Made by a program: the position numbers and the translations under genes | NCBI GenBank assembly: GCA_947476825.1 | Contig: CANJRV010000014.1 | Span: 1 to 44,627, forward strand | DNA: 44,627 bases | DNA from: Bacteroidota bacterium | GTDB taxonomy: Bacteria; Bacteroidota; Bacteroidia; Chitinophagales; Chitinophagaceae | Direction: 5' to 3' | The notes under the pieces: generated by a model | Database searches by the model: none | The model's input: only the letters and a program-made list of their open reading frames with translations | Told to the model about the DNA's origin: nothing | In this document: in pieces, positions 35,674 to 44,410 of the stretch | How positions within the stretch are numbered: the stretch's first letter is position 1 | Layout: each line of letters starts with the position of its first letter

Positions 35674-36951
35674 TTATTGAATCACTTTTTCCATTGCCAT
35701 CGCTCTTGAACCTTTTAATAATATAGCAGTATTCTCAAACTTCATCGATTGAAACCAAATTTTTGCTTCTTCCGAATTTGGAAAATAAGTATAACTATGT
35801 GGCACTCGTTCGAAATCACCACCAACTAATACCACATGATTCCAATTGCTTTCTTCCAATACATGTATGATGCGTTTATGCTCTGTAATACTTTCTTTGC
35901 CAAGCTCCATCATGGCACCCAACAGGATGACTTTATTTGGATAATCTGTTTGTACAAAATTAGAAATTGCTTCAGCCATACTACTCGGGTTTGCATTATA
36001 AGCATCTAAAATAATGGTATTCCCATTTAATTGTAGCAGTTGAGATCGACTATTGCTAGGCGTATACATTTCTATACTCTTCTTAATTTCTCCTATGGAA
36101 ATTTGAAATGTTCTACCGACAGCCACTGCTGCCATCACGTTTGCGAAATTATACTCCCCTACTAAATGCGTATGTATCAAACATTCTAATTTTGGCGTAG
36201 TAATAGCTACTTGCAGATACGATTGCTGCATCGAAGGAATTCCAGTATACTCCGCATGCATTTTACCGTACGTGATTTGTTCAAGAATACCAGCAGACAT
36301 ATCATATAAATAAGGCAAATCTGTATTACGAAATATAGTGCCTTGCGCTTGCTTTATGTAATCATACAATTCACCTTTGCCTTTACGTACACCTTCTATG
36401 CCGCCAAATCCTTCTAAATGTGCCTTTCCACAGTTATTAATGAGACCATGCGTTGGCAATGCAATAGTGCAATAAGAAGCGATTTCAAGTTGGTGATTTG
36501 CCCCCATTTCAATGATTGCCATCTCGGCATCCTTTTTTATCTTCAAAATGGTTAATGGCACACCAATATGGTTATTCAAATTACCTTCGGTGGCATAAGT
36601 TTTATATTTGGACGACAAAACAGAATATATTAATTCCTTCGTCGTTGTCTTCCCATTACTTCCTGTTATGGCAATAAATGGAATAGTAAATTGTTTACGA
36701 TGATATAAAGCAAGCTGTTGTAGAGTAGTCAATACGTCCTCCACAAGTATGCAATGATTGTTCACAACATATTCCTCTTCATCTACAATGGCATATGCCG
36801 CACCCATTTCTAAGGCTTTTTCTGCGAAACGATTTCCGTTAAAATTTTCTCCTTTTAAAGCAAAATAAATATCTCCTTGCTGCAATTTTCTAGTGTCAGT
36901 TTGAACGCTAGGATATTGGCAAAAGATTGCATATAAATTTTCAATAGACAT
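35674..36951 (-). CDS. murF: UDP-N-acetylmuramoyl-tripeptide--D-alanyl-D-alanine ligase
   Basis: Adds D-Ala-D-Ala to the peptidoglycan precursor in the cytoplasm. 425 residues from ATG 36951. The frame runs upstream to a GTG at 36978, but that codon is inside the gldJ terminator. The N-terminal domain has VQTDTRKLQQGDIYFALKGE. The ATP loop is ITGSNGKTTTKE (about 94-105). The central domain includes EMGANHQLEIASYCTIALPT and the C-terminal domain DAYNANPSSMAEAI, as in MurF. It follows gldJ directly, an arrangement I recall from Flavobacterium. The short gap holds a terminator, so murF has either read-through or its own weak promoter. Confidence 0.96.
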   Translation of the reverse strand: MSIENLYAIFCQYPSVQTDTRKLQQGDIYFALKGENFNGNRFAEKALEMGAAYAIVDEEEYVVNNHCILVEDVLTTLQQLALYHRKQFTIPFIAITGSNGKTTTKELIYSVLSSKYKTYATEGNLNNHIGVPLTILKIKKDAEMAIIEMGANHQLEIASYCTIALPTHGLINNCGKAHLEGFGGIEGVRKGKGELYDYIKQAQGTIFRNTDLPYLYDMSAGILEQITYGKMHAEYTGIPSMQQSYLQVAITTPKLECLIHTHLVGEYNFANVMAAVAVGRTFQISIGEIKKSIEMYTPSNSRSQLLQLNGNTIILDAYNANPSSMAEAISNFVQTDYPNKVILLGAMMELGKESITEHKRIIHVLEESNWNHVVLVGGDFERVPHSYTYFPNSEEAKIWFQSMKFENTAILLKGSRAMAMEKVIQ

Positions 36952-36967
36952 GATATAAGTACTTATT

Positions 36968-36996
36968 AAAAAAGCCACTGATGAGGTGGCTTTTTT
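36968..36996 (-). terminator. Terminator between gldJ and murF
   Basis: AAAAAAGCCAC (36968-36978) pairs perfectly with GTGGCTTTTTT (36986-36996) around a 7-base loop. It sits 19 bp downstream of the gldJ stop and has T tracts in both directions. Confidence 0.9.
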
Positions 36997-37015
36997 AGAA
37001 ATATAATTTATTTAA

Positions 37016-38533
37016 TTATCTAGATTTTTTCTTAGATCCTACGAATTGATTTCCAGCAGGTCCTTTTATAGATGGACTTCCTAAGCGATCCATACAGCAA
37101 CGGAATCCGATAGATGAGCTGCTATGATTTGCTTGTAAGAAGCGACGAGTTCCTGGACTTAACCAATAAGCTCTATCACTCCAACTACCACCTTTGTACA
37201 CGTGTGCATTGTCGTTGATTAAAGTTGTTTTACCATAATCATAAGTAACTCCGCTAGTAGAATCCCCATCTAAGAAGTTGATGACATTTGCATCACGGTA
37301 GTTATAATTTTTTAATTGTGAAGTATCTGCATTAATTAATTGTCTAACCAATTTACCAGTAGTATCTTTTTCTTCTAAAGTATAATCATCTAATACTTTA
37401 GCTTCATCAAATACATTACCTCTAAATGGTCTAAAGTCTTCAGCATCTTGAGAAGTATTAGGACGATACACATCCATTACCCACTCACTTACGTTACCAG
37501 CCATATTATATAAACCAAATGCATTTGGTTTGTAAGAATAAATTGGTGCTGGAATATCTGCGTTATCATTTAAGCCACCAGCAACACCCATCGCATCACC
37601 AAGTCCACGACGGAAATTACCCAATTGCATTCCTTGATAAGCATTTCTTGTACCTTCACGAGTAGATAAATTATCACCCCAAGGATATACTTGACGATCT
37701 GTTACAACCTCTTCACCACGACGTCTTTTAGTATCTGGTTCTGGGTTTCTACCTTTATAGCCTAATGCTGCATATTCCCACTCGGCTTCCGTTGGTAATC
37801 TATAGTCAGCAGTAAGTATACCATCTTCATATCTGATATTACGTTTTCCACCGCCTGTTGGATCTAAATCTTTTTTCTTGATACCTACAGATCCTTCGTA
37901 TTGACCTGCTACATAAGTACGTGTGCTGAAATTATCCTCAGAAACTTGGAAAGGATTTTTCTTTAAATATCCTCTTTGAATAAGAATCAATTCGTTTACA
38001 CGATCCGTACGCCATTTACAATAGTTAGTGGCTTGTTCCCAACTTACACCAACAACTGGATAGTCATTGTATGCAGCAAATCGGAAATAAAATTCAACTT
38101 GTGGTTCATTGTATTGCAAAGCTCTTCTCCAGCATTGTGTATCTGGAAGTGCTCTTTGATAAATATCTGGATAATCATTTCCGTAAACTCTACTTACCCA
38201 ATGTAAGTATTCACGGTAGTGCACATTTGCAACTTCTGTTTCATCCATATAAAAGGAAGATACAGACACAGTCTTAGGCACATTATTGTTTTCGTATGTC
38301 AAATCTTCATCTGTTTGGCCCATGGTAAAACGACCTCCTTCAATAAAGGTAAGTCCTGGCCCAACGTATTGACCTTCATAACGAGGAACATCAAAACCAC
38401 CCATTTTTGAGTCATTGAAATTCCAACCAGTTTTTGAAGATACCAAATTACTAGATTTTTTACCTCCGCAAGAAGACATCATTATTACTACAATAAGTAG
38501 CATCATTCCATTTAATCCTAATAATCTTTTCAT
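37016..38533 (-). CDS. gldJ: Gliding motility/T9SS lipoprotein GldJ
   Basis: 505 residues. SPII signal with lipobox SSC at Cys22. The mature part is one formylglycine-generating-enzyme-like (FGE-sulfatase) domain: FIEGGRFTMGQTDED, PVVGVSWEQATNYCKWRTDR, YRLPTEAEWEYAA, NAFGLYNMAGNVSEWVMDVY, VYKGGSWSDRAYWLSPGTRR and SSIGFRCCMDR. GldJ is an outer-membrane-associated lipoprotein needed for T9SS and gliding; GldK is a paralogue. I prefer GldJ because murF follows and gldL, gldM and gldN are absent. The catalytic cysteines of real FGE enzymes are not expected in this family. The sorting-domain gene at 15374-17781 would be a client. Confidence 0.9.
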   Translation of the reverse strand: MKRLLGLNGMMLLIVVIMMSSCGGKKSSNLVSSKTGWNFNDSKMGGFDVPRYEGQYVGPGLTFIEGGRFTMGQTDEDLTYENNNVPKTVSVSSFYMDETEVANVHYREYLHWVSRVYGNDYPDIYQRALPDTQCWRRALQYNEPQVEFYFRFAAYNDYPVVGVSWEQATNYCKWRTDRVNELILIQRGYLKKNPFQVSEDNFSTRTYVAGQYEGSVGIKKKDLDPTGGGKRNIRYEDGILTADYRLPTEAEWEYAALGYKGRNPEPDTKRRRGEEVVTDRQVYPWGDNLSTREGTRNAYQGMQLGNFRRGLGDAMGVAGGLNDNADIPAPIYSYKPNAFGLYNMAGNVSEWVMDVYRPNTSQDAEDFRPFRGNVFDEAKVLDDYTLEEKDTTGKLVRQLINADTSQLKNYNYRDANVINFLDGDSTSGVTYDYGKTTLINDNAHVYKGGSWSDRAYWLSPGTRRFLQANHSSSSIGFRCCMDRLGSPSIKGPAGNQFVGSKKKSR

Positions 38534-38710
38534 ATTAAGTTATTATCGTTTTTTTTTGTAATCGTAAATATACTTTCTATTTCTTCTACACAAAGAAAGT
38601 ACAAGTATAAAACAATCCATTGAAAATTACAATACATTCGTTTAAAATATATTAACTATTTTATTATTGTGTTAGTAACTACATACGTTTAAGCGCTATC
38701 CGACTGGTCA

Positions 38711-39370
38711 TTATTCCTCCATTGCCGTATTAATAAAGGCTATCAAGGGCGATAAGTATTTTACATTTTCCATGATGGTCTGCAAATTATTTTTATCCAA
38801 TACTTCGGAATCTTTTAATGGATGGGTAGCAACAAAACTTTTTAATCGCAAATAACGCAGCATGGGATGATCATTTTCATACCCTTTCGGTGCATTTTTT
38901 AAGGTTTCTGCTTCACTTAATCCACCAAATAATTTTTTAAAATTTTTGTTTTCGATAATCTGTAAAAAATCATTTGCCTGATAATCTATTTCTTGCCTGA
39001 TCGTTTTTAATGCATCCGCTGGAGGCATCCATAAGCCACCACCAATAAAACTATGTTCAGGTTCTATATGCAGATACAAACCTGCACCGGTACTTTTTTT
39101 CCCGCCAAGACTAAACCCAGCGCCCAAATTTGTTTTGTATGGTGACTTATCTTTCGAAAAACGCACATCCCTATTTATTCTAAACATACACTGCTTTGCC
39201 GTCAACTCTCCGTAACGAATATCCAAGGCAGTAAGCGCACCAATCACTTGCTGTACTAGGTTCTCCATATCTGCTTTTGCCAATTCATAATTCTTTCTAT
39301 TTTCTTCAAACCAAACTTTATTATTATTAATTTTTAATTTTTTTAAAAAATCTATAGTAGTTTTCTCCAT
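38711..39370 (-). CDS. DUF2461 family protein
   Basis: 219 residues, full length for this family. Conserved blocks are TIDFLKKLKINNNKVWFEEN, RINRDVRFSKDKSPYKTNLG, GAGLYLHIEPEHSFIGGGLW and RLKSFVATHPL. No signal peptide, so cytoplasmic. The family's biochemical role is unknown. Divergent from the exported protein gene at 39452 across 81 bp. No clear promoter on the minus strand. Confidence 0.92.
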   Translation of the reverse strand: MEKTTIDFLKKLKINNNKVWFEENRKNYELAKADMENLVQQVIGALTALDIRYGELTAKQCMFRINRDVRFSKDKSPYKTNLGAGFSLGGKKSTGAGLYLHIEPEHSFIGGGLWMPPADALKTIRQEIDYQANDFLQIIENKNFKKLFGGLSEAETLKNAPKGYENDHPMLRYLRLKSFVATHPLKDSEVLDKNNLQTIMENVKYLSPLIAFINTAMEE

Positions 39371-39451
39371 GATTTAATTATTTTTACGCGCACAAAATAC
39401 ATTTTTACAAAAACATTATCTATTTTTCCGAACTTAAACACTATATCTCAG

Positions 39452-40279
39452 ATGATAAAACAACTATTTACCTTTTCATTACTTTTGGTTGGTATTGGAA
39501 TGTGGAGCCAAGCAGAGGCACAAGCTAATAAGAATAAAAAGAACAAATACTACCAAAACAACCCAGCAGAAGCTGACTTTAATGTAAAAGGTTTTTATAC
39601 CGAGCCTTCTAAAAATGAAGTGGAAGAACCTGTGGTTGAAGATAATTACGATGTAAAATTTGATCGCAAAGAAGGGGATACTAAATATCGTAATGAGAAA
39701 CGTGTAATCAAAAAAGTCGCAAAAGAAGAAACCGAGGAAGATACTCGTCCAGCTCGTACACGAAGAAATTCTGGCTATTATACTACCTATGGTGGCTATC
39801 GCAAATACAATGAAAAGCGTGAAAAGTATGACAAATATTATAGCGGAGACACTATCGTAGAAATCGAAGCTCCTGTTGTTGTAGAATCTAAACCTGTTAA
39901 AGTAAAAAAAGTTCTACATAAGGAAAGAGAAATTAAAATGACAGAAAAAGAATCGGAGTACAAAACAACGGTTGTTAAAAAAAGATATACTAACCTAGAT
40001 GTTCTTTGTGATGACTTGGATTTAGCAAAAATTCAACGCCCAGTTTTCAAAGGGATTTGCTCAGAATGCAGTCATGATGTGGATTTGATTATCACGAATA
40101 AAAACATGAATAGCTTAGAAAAAAATTACAATTTAAAACAATGCTATATGCTTCGTGATAAAAGATTGAACGAAACATTAGATGACGACCAATATAAAAA
40201 ATGGCTTCGTATCAAAGATTCTGATGAGTATTTGGTAATCACCAAAGATCTTGAATTAAAAGACGGCGTAAATAATTAA
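39452..40279 (+). CDS. Exported charged protein, hypothetical
   Basis: 275 residues with a signal peptide (LFTFSLLLVGIGMWSQAEAQ). The mature N-terminal two thirds are very rich in Lys, Glu and Tyr and probably disordered (NKNKKNKYYQNN, GYYTTYGGYRKYNEKREKYD). The C-terminal part (about 180-265) looks folded and has four Cys, three of them clustered (LCDDLD, KGICSECSHDVDL, KQCYML). This could be a small disulfide or metal-bound domain. No family is recognised. A terminator follows the stop. Confidence 0.7.
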   Translation: MIKQLFTFSLLLVGIGMWSQAEAQANKNKKNKYYQNNPAEADFNVKGFYTEPSKNEVEEPVVEDNYDVKFDRKEGDTKYRNEKRVIKKVAKEETEEDTRPARTRRNSGYYTTYGGYRKYNEKREKYDKYYSGDTIVEIEAPVVVESKPVKVKKVLHKEREIKMTEKESEYKTTVVKKRYTNLDVLCDDLDLAKIQRPVFKGICSECSHDVDLIITNKNMNSLEKNYNLKQCYMLRDKRLNETLDDDQYKKWLRIKDSDEYLVITKDLELKDGVNN

Positions 40280-40299
40280 TAACGCCTTACTATCTAAAG

Positions 40300-40328
40300 A
40301 AAAAGTCCGCTTCCGAGCGGATTTTTTT
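40300..40328 (+). terminator. Rho-independent terminator
   Basis: TCCGC (40306-40310) pairs with GCGGA (40317-40321) with flanking AAAA/TTTT pairing around a TTCCGA loop, followed by seven T. Confidence 0.82.
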
Positions 40329-40388
40329 ATACCTATTATACATAGTCAAAATTCATGATTACCTTGCACCCTCTAAAATCATACATGA

Positions 40389-40874
40389 ATGAAAAGTACG
40401 CTGTTGAAATTATTATTCGCTTTCACCCTTCTCAGCAGTTGTCAAAAGGAAAATTTAGTAGCAGTAAATCAGACAAGCTTGGACTATTTACGCTGCAAAA
40501 TGAACGGGACAGCATGGCAAGCAGATAGGAACTATAAAGGGGAAATGCAATATTCCATTTCTATGTCTAGCGATTTGCATGACTTAACTGTGTCTACTTC
40601 CGATTCGAGTCTATCCAGCTCATTTCATTTCAATATTGCAAACAACCAAAAAATTACCATTGGCAACTACCTCTTAAACGACCAAAACATCGCTTACTTC
40701 AGTCTATTCTCAAGCGCCTTTTCTACAGATGCTTCTCAACCTGGACTTCTGACCATTACGCATATAGACAATGACCATAGAAGTATTATCGGCACATTCG
40801 CTTTTGATGCGTATGGTGCATGGCATCAGGATAGTGTACACATTACCGAAGGTAGATTTTCACTGCATTATTAG
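40389..40874 (+). CDS. Small lipoprotein, hypothetical
   Basis: 161 residues with an SPII signal (lipobox LLSSC, Cys18). The mature part starts with CKMNGTAWQADRNY, then alternating strands (KITIGNYLLNDQNIAYFSLF, GLLTITHIDNDHRSIIGTFAF). This is the layout of a small beta-sandwich lipoprotein family common in Bacteroidota (resembling DUF6252, by memory). The ATG at 40389 overlaps another ATG at 40385 in a different frame. Upstream is a terminator, downstream glyS. Function unknown. Confidence 0.72.
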   Translation: MKSTLLKLLFAFTLLSSCQKENLVAVNQTSLDYLRCKMNGTAWQADRNYKGEMQYSISMSSDLHDLTVSTSDSSLSSSFHFNIANNQKITIGNYLLNDQNIAYFSLFSSAFSTDASQPGLLTITHIDNDHRSIIGTFAFDAYGAWHQDSVHITEGRFSLHY

Positions 40875-40932
40875 ATGAAGAAATACTGAACACTAATCCG
40901 CATAATTCAATTTACTTTCAAAAAAGTACCAT

Positions 40933-40940
40933 TATATTTG
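40933..40940 (+). promoter_or_regulatory. -7 box (TATATTTG) seven bases from the glyS ATG
   Basis: Exact TAnnTTTG match. The spacing to the ATG is the same as at mfd. Confidence 0.5.
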
Positions 40941-40947
40941 CGCCCTT

Positions 40948-42396
40948 ATGTCGACAAATCAAAACAATTTACCAGCGATTATTTCGCATTGCAAAGAATA
41001 CGGATTTATTTTCCCAAGTAGTGAAATTTATGACGGACTAAGTGCCGTATATGATTATGGCCAATGGGGTGTAGAGCTTAAAAAGAACATCAAAGATTTG
41101 TGGTGGAAGAGTATGGTGTATATGCATGAAAACATTGTAGGCATTGACTCTGCTATTTTTATGCACCCTACCATTTGGAAAGCAAGTGGACATGTCGATA
41201 ATTTTAGCGACCCCATGATTGACAATTTGGATAGCAAAAAAAGATACCGTGTAGATCATTTGATTGAAGGATTTGTAGAAAACCTAGATGCCGAAAAAGG
41301 AGCTCAAATTATTGCCGACATGGAATTACTCTTGTCAAAAGATGATTTTGATGGCTTAAAGAATTTAATCGTAAATCTTGGTATCAAATGTCCAGTAAGT
41401 AATACTTGCAACTGGACCAATGTGCGCCAATTTAATTTGATGTTTAGCACACAATTAGGAAGTGTAGCAGAAGAATCGGATACCATTTACTTACGTCCCG
41501 AAACAGCACAAGGTATTTTTGTCAATTTTCTAAATGTACAAAAAACAGGTCGTATGAAAATCCCATTTGGCATTGCCCAAATTGGAAAGGCGTTTAGAAA
41601 TGAAATTGTTGCGCGTGGATTTATTTTTCGTATGCGTGAATTTGAACAAATGGAAATGCAATTTTTTGTACGTCCTGGCACACAAAAAGAATGGTATGAA
41701 CATTGGAAAGAAACCAGAATGAAATGGCATTTAGCTCTTGGCATTCCACAAGAAAAATATCGATTCCACGACCATGTTAAACTAGCGCATTACGCTGATG
41801 CCGCTTGTGATATAGAGTATGATTTTCCAATGGGCTTCAAAGAAGTGGAAGGGATCCATTCACGAACTGATTTTGATCTTACACAACATCAATTATATAG
41901 CAAAAAGAAAATGCAATATTTTGATAATGACATAGATGAAGCCACTGGCAAAGCTTATGGCAATTATATTCCTTATGTGATTGAAACTTCCATTGGGCTA
42001 GATAGAACTATTTTAATGGTTCTTAGTGAAGCCTATACAGAAGAAGATTTAAGTACAGCAGAGAAACAAGATAGTCGTGTGGTATTGAAATTTCCAATAA
42101 AAATTGCACCAATTAAATTAGCTATTTTACCATTGATGAAAAAAGATGGGCTAGCCGAAATTGCCAAAGAGCTCATGCAATCTTGCAGTGAACATTTCTT
42201 TTGTTTTTATGAAGAAAAAGATAGCATCGGCAAACGTTATCGCCGCATGGATGCACTAGGCACGCCATTCTGTGTAACCATAGATCATCAAACCAAAGAA
42301 GACGGCACGGTTACCATTCGCTACAGAGATAGTATGGAACAAGAACGTATTCATATGAACGATGTGAAGGAAGTGGTGATGAAGGCGATGTTATAA
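40948..42396 (+). CDS. glyS: Glycyl-tRNA synthetase (single-chain, dimeric type)
   Basis: Charges tRNA-Gly. 482 residues, the single-chain form also found in archaea and eukaryotes rather than the bacterial alpha/beta form; this is normal in Bacteroidota. Visible class II features are YGFIFPSSEIYDGLSAVYDY at the start, motif 2 region (AFRNEIVARGFIFRMREFEQ with METQ-like MEMQFFV) and motif 3 (ETSIGLDRTILMVLSEAY). An anticodon-binding C-terminal domain (IKLAILPLMKKDGLAE, GTPFCVTIDHQT) follows. It begins a few bases after its promoter box. The downstream gap is a repeat-rich stretch. Confidence 0.97.
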   Translation: MSTNQNNLPAIISHCKEYGFIFPSSEIYDGLSAVYDYGQWGVELKKNIKDLWWKSMVYMHENIVGIDSAIFMHPTIWKASGHVDNFSDPMIDNLDSKKRYRVDHLIEGFVENLDAEKGAQIIADMELLLSKDDFDGLKNLIVNLGIKCPVSNTCNWTNVRQFNLMFSTQLGSVAEESDTIYLRPETAQGIFVNFLNVQKTGRMKIPFGIAQIGKAFRNEIVARGFIFRMREFEQMEMQFFVRPGTQKEWYEHWKETRMKWHLALGIPQEKYRFHDHVKLAHYADAACDIEYDFPMGFKEVEGIHSRTDFDLTQHQLYSKKKMQYFDNDIDEATGKAYGNYIPYVIETSIGLDRTILMVLSEAYTEEDLSTAEKQDSRVVLKFPIKIAPIKLAILPLMKKDGLAEIAKELMQSCSEHFFCFYEEKDSIGKRYRRMDALGTPFCVTIDHQTKEDGTVTIRYRDSMEQERIHMNDVKEVVMKAML

Positions 42397-42401
42397 TTCC
42401 A

Positions 42402-42657
42402 ATTTGAAAATTTGGGCAATTTGAAGATTTGAAAATTGGACAATTTAAAGATTTGAAAATGAGGTAATTTGAAGATTTGGCAATTTGAAGATTTGAAAAT
42501 TGGGAAGATTTCAAAATTTGAAAATTTTAAAAGGAGTGAATTTGAGAATTCCCCTTTGGAATTTGGGATTTGAAATTTGGGATTTAATTTTTCACCGTTG
42601 AGATTTGGGATTTGGGATTTGGATTTGGAATTGAAAATTGGAATTTGAATTTTTCAT
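42402..42657. repeat. Low-complexity interspersed repeat tract
   Basis: Two blocks between glyS and the rhomboid gene. Block 1 (about 42402-42530) is built from AATTTGAAGATTTGAAAATT units with small changes. Block 2 (about 42555-42650) is built from GGGATTTGGGATTTGG and GGAATTTGGGATTTGAAATT units. No coding frame with family features. Such tracts are common in Bacteroidota intergenic DNA. Confidence 0.8.
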
Positions 42658-42658
42658 T

Positions 42659-42666
42659 TACTTTTG
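42659..42666 (+). promoter_or_regulatory. -7 box (TACTTTTG) four bases from the rhomboid ATG
   Basis: Exact TAnnTTTG match at the end of the repeat tract. The gap of four bases to ATG 42671 implies a leaderless transcript. It also rules against the upstream TTG (42638) start. Confidence 0.5.
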
Positions 42667-42670
42667 TCCG

Positions 42671-43525
42671 ATGGAATTTCGCCCGCCGCAAAGAGAAGTC
42701 ATACCGCCTGTTGTCAAAAATTTATTGATTATTAATGTACTTGTTTTCATCGCCACAGCAGTGATCGGCAAACAAGGAATTGACATTTCAGACTATCTAG
42801 CCTTACACCATTGGAGTTCAGACAAATTTAGAATTTGGCAATTACTTACCCATATGTTTATGCATGGCGATGTAGGTCATTCAAATGCGCTCTACGACGA
42901 AGGATTCATGCACCTCTTTTCCAATATGTTTGGCCTTTGGATGTTTGGCTCTATCTTAGAACAATATTGGAATTCTAAACGGTTTTTGATTTTTTATTTA
43001 CTCTGCGGATTCGGCGCTGCCCTACTCCATCTTGGTGTTCTCAGCTTTCAATACCATCAGCTGCACCAAGCCATTTCTGCTTTTAATGCACATCCGGATG
43101 TGAATGCATTCTCCCAATTGTTCCATAAATACCATTTAGAAAATATTACGCCATTCAGTGAATTCAAATCAGAATGGCTGAAATATCCAACGGATGATCG
43201 ATTCGCAGGAACAGCAAAATCATTATTGGACCAATACTATACTTTACAAATTAATGAACCAACTGTAGGTGCTTCCGGGGCAGTATTCGGTATATTATTT
43301 GGGTTCGGCTTCTTATTCCCGAATACCATTATGATGTTACTATTTTTACCAATCCCGATTAAAGCAAAATACTTTGTAGCCATGTATGCATTGTTCGAAT
43401 TATACTCTGGCATTAGCAATAGTGCTGGCGACAATATCGCACACTTTGCACATCTTGGTGGTATGATAGTTGCATTTATCATTATCAAATATTGGAATAT
43501 GACCAACAGAAAAACACTTTATTAA
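42671..43525 (+). CDS. Rhomboid family intramembrane serine protease
   Basis: 284 residues from ATG 42671. Six or seven hydrophobic segments. HLFSNMFGLWMFG (about 81-93) is the rhomboid HxxxN motif. VGASGAVFGILFG carries the catalytic Ser (about residue 202). The last helix carries the catalytic His in AHFAHLGGMIVAF (about 261), completing the Ser-His dyad. Rhomboids cleave within or near membrane helices; the substrate is unknown. A long loop between helices 2 and 3-5 (about 117-185) includes a soluble insertion, typical of this Bacteroidota group. The stop is directly followed by the start of a second rhomboid-like gene, so the two are translationally coupled. Confidence 0.93.
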   Translation: MEFRPPQREVIPPVVKNLLIINVLVFIATAVIGKQGIDISDYLALHHWSSDKFRIWQLLTHMFMHGDVGHSNALYDEGFMHLFSNMFGLWMFGSILEQYWNSKRFLIFYLLCGFGAALLHLGVLSFQYHQLHQAISAFNAHPDVNAFSQLFHKYHLENITPFSEFKSEWLKYPTDDRFAGTAKSLLDQYYTLQINEPTVGASGAVFGILFGFGFLFPNTIMMLLFLPIPIKAKYFVAMYALFELYSGISNSAGDNIAHFAHLGGMIVAFIIIKYWNMTNRKTLY

Positions 43526-44407
43526 ATGAATAAATACAGTTCAACATCTTTTTTTGCATTCACTTCCAAAAGTGACATCATCAAAATAATTACGATTACT
43601 TCACTTGTTTTCGTTATCCTTCAATTCATCCGAATCACCTTATTGATTGGTGGTGAAGATGAAACTTATTATATCCAATCTATTTGGAATAAATTGACAC
43701 TCCCATCCACCTTTCAAGAAGTATTGTATCAACCTTGGTGCTTACTTACTTACATATTTTGCGATATGAGTTTTATGCAAATCATTGGCAATATGATTTG
43801 GCTTTGGGTGTTTGGATCCGTAATAGAAGACCTTCTGGGTAGCCTTCGTATTTTCCCTATTTATATTTTCAGTGGTATACTCGGCGCCTTATTGTTATTG
43901 GGTTTCAACACACTTACACATACCAGCAATACCTTTCATTTTGGTGGCTCCATGGCAGCGCTAACCGGTGTAGTTGTTGCCACTAGTCTCTATAAACCGA
44001 AGTATACATTTTGGATACTTTTTAATACTCGAATTGAGCTTTGGGTTTTTACTATCGTTTATTTCATTCTATTAGCCATTCCAAAACCATGGAATAATTT
44101 CAATATACTTTGTTTAATCCTCGGTGGAGTGCTCATCGGCATTGCATACAATTATGGCTTGAATTCTTTATTCGAATCTTCAACAAATAGTCTCAAACGC
44201 ATGTCTGCCTACATGAGCAATAATAATAATTTTGTGGTAAAATCGAAGCGCAAAAAAACAACCTTCCCCAATACCGATCTTCCTTTTAACACCATCAATA
44301 TCAATGAAAAAAAATTAGATGCCTTACTCGATAAAATAAATAAATTTGGCATGCAATCTTTATCCGAATCGGAATTACGCTCACTAAATGAGTACAGTAA
44401 AAAATAG
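43526..44407 (+). CDS. Rhomboid-like protein lacking the catalytic histidine, with C-terminal tail domain
   Basis: 293 residues. The rhomboid fold is recognisable: QIIGNMIWLWVFGSVIEDLL corresponds to the HxxxN helix with Gln for His, and FGGSMAALTGVVVA keeps a Ser in the GxS position. The final helix, however, reads CLILGGVLIGIAY where the partner has FAHLGG, so the catalytic His is replaced by Ile. It is thus probably an inactive rhomboid. The C-terminus (about 255-293, LDALLDKINKFGMQSLSESE) is a small helical domain known from Bacteroidota rhomboids (DUF6576-like, by memory). It abuts the active rhomboid with no gap and probably acts with it. Confidence 0.85.
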   Translation: MNKYSSTSFFAFTSKSDIIKIITITSLVFVILQFIRITLLIGGEDETYYIQSIWNKLTLPSTFQEVLYQPWCLLTYIFCDMSFMQIIGNMIWLWVFGSVIEDLLGSLRIFPIYIFSGILGALLLLGFNTLTHTSNTFHFGGSMAALTGVVVATSLYKPKYTFWILFNTRIELWVFTIVYFILLAIPKPWNNFNILCLILGGVLIGIAYNYGLNSLFESSTNSLKRMSAYMSNNNNFVVKSKRKKTTFPNTDLPFNTININEKKLDALLDKINKFGMQSLSESELRSLNEYSKK

Positions 44408-44410
44408 AAT

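Noticed and set aside
42311-42514. Minus-strand frame across the glyS end and repeat tract
   Set aside because: Its composition only reflects the simple repeats; no protein features.
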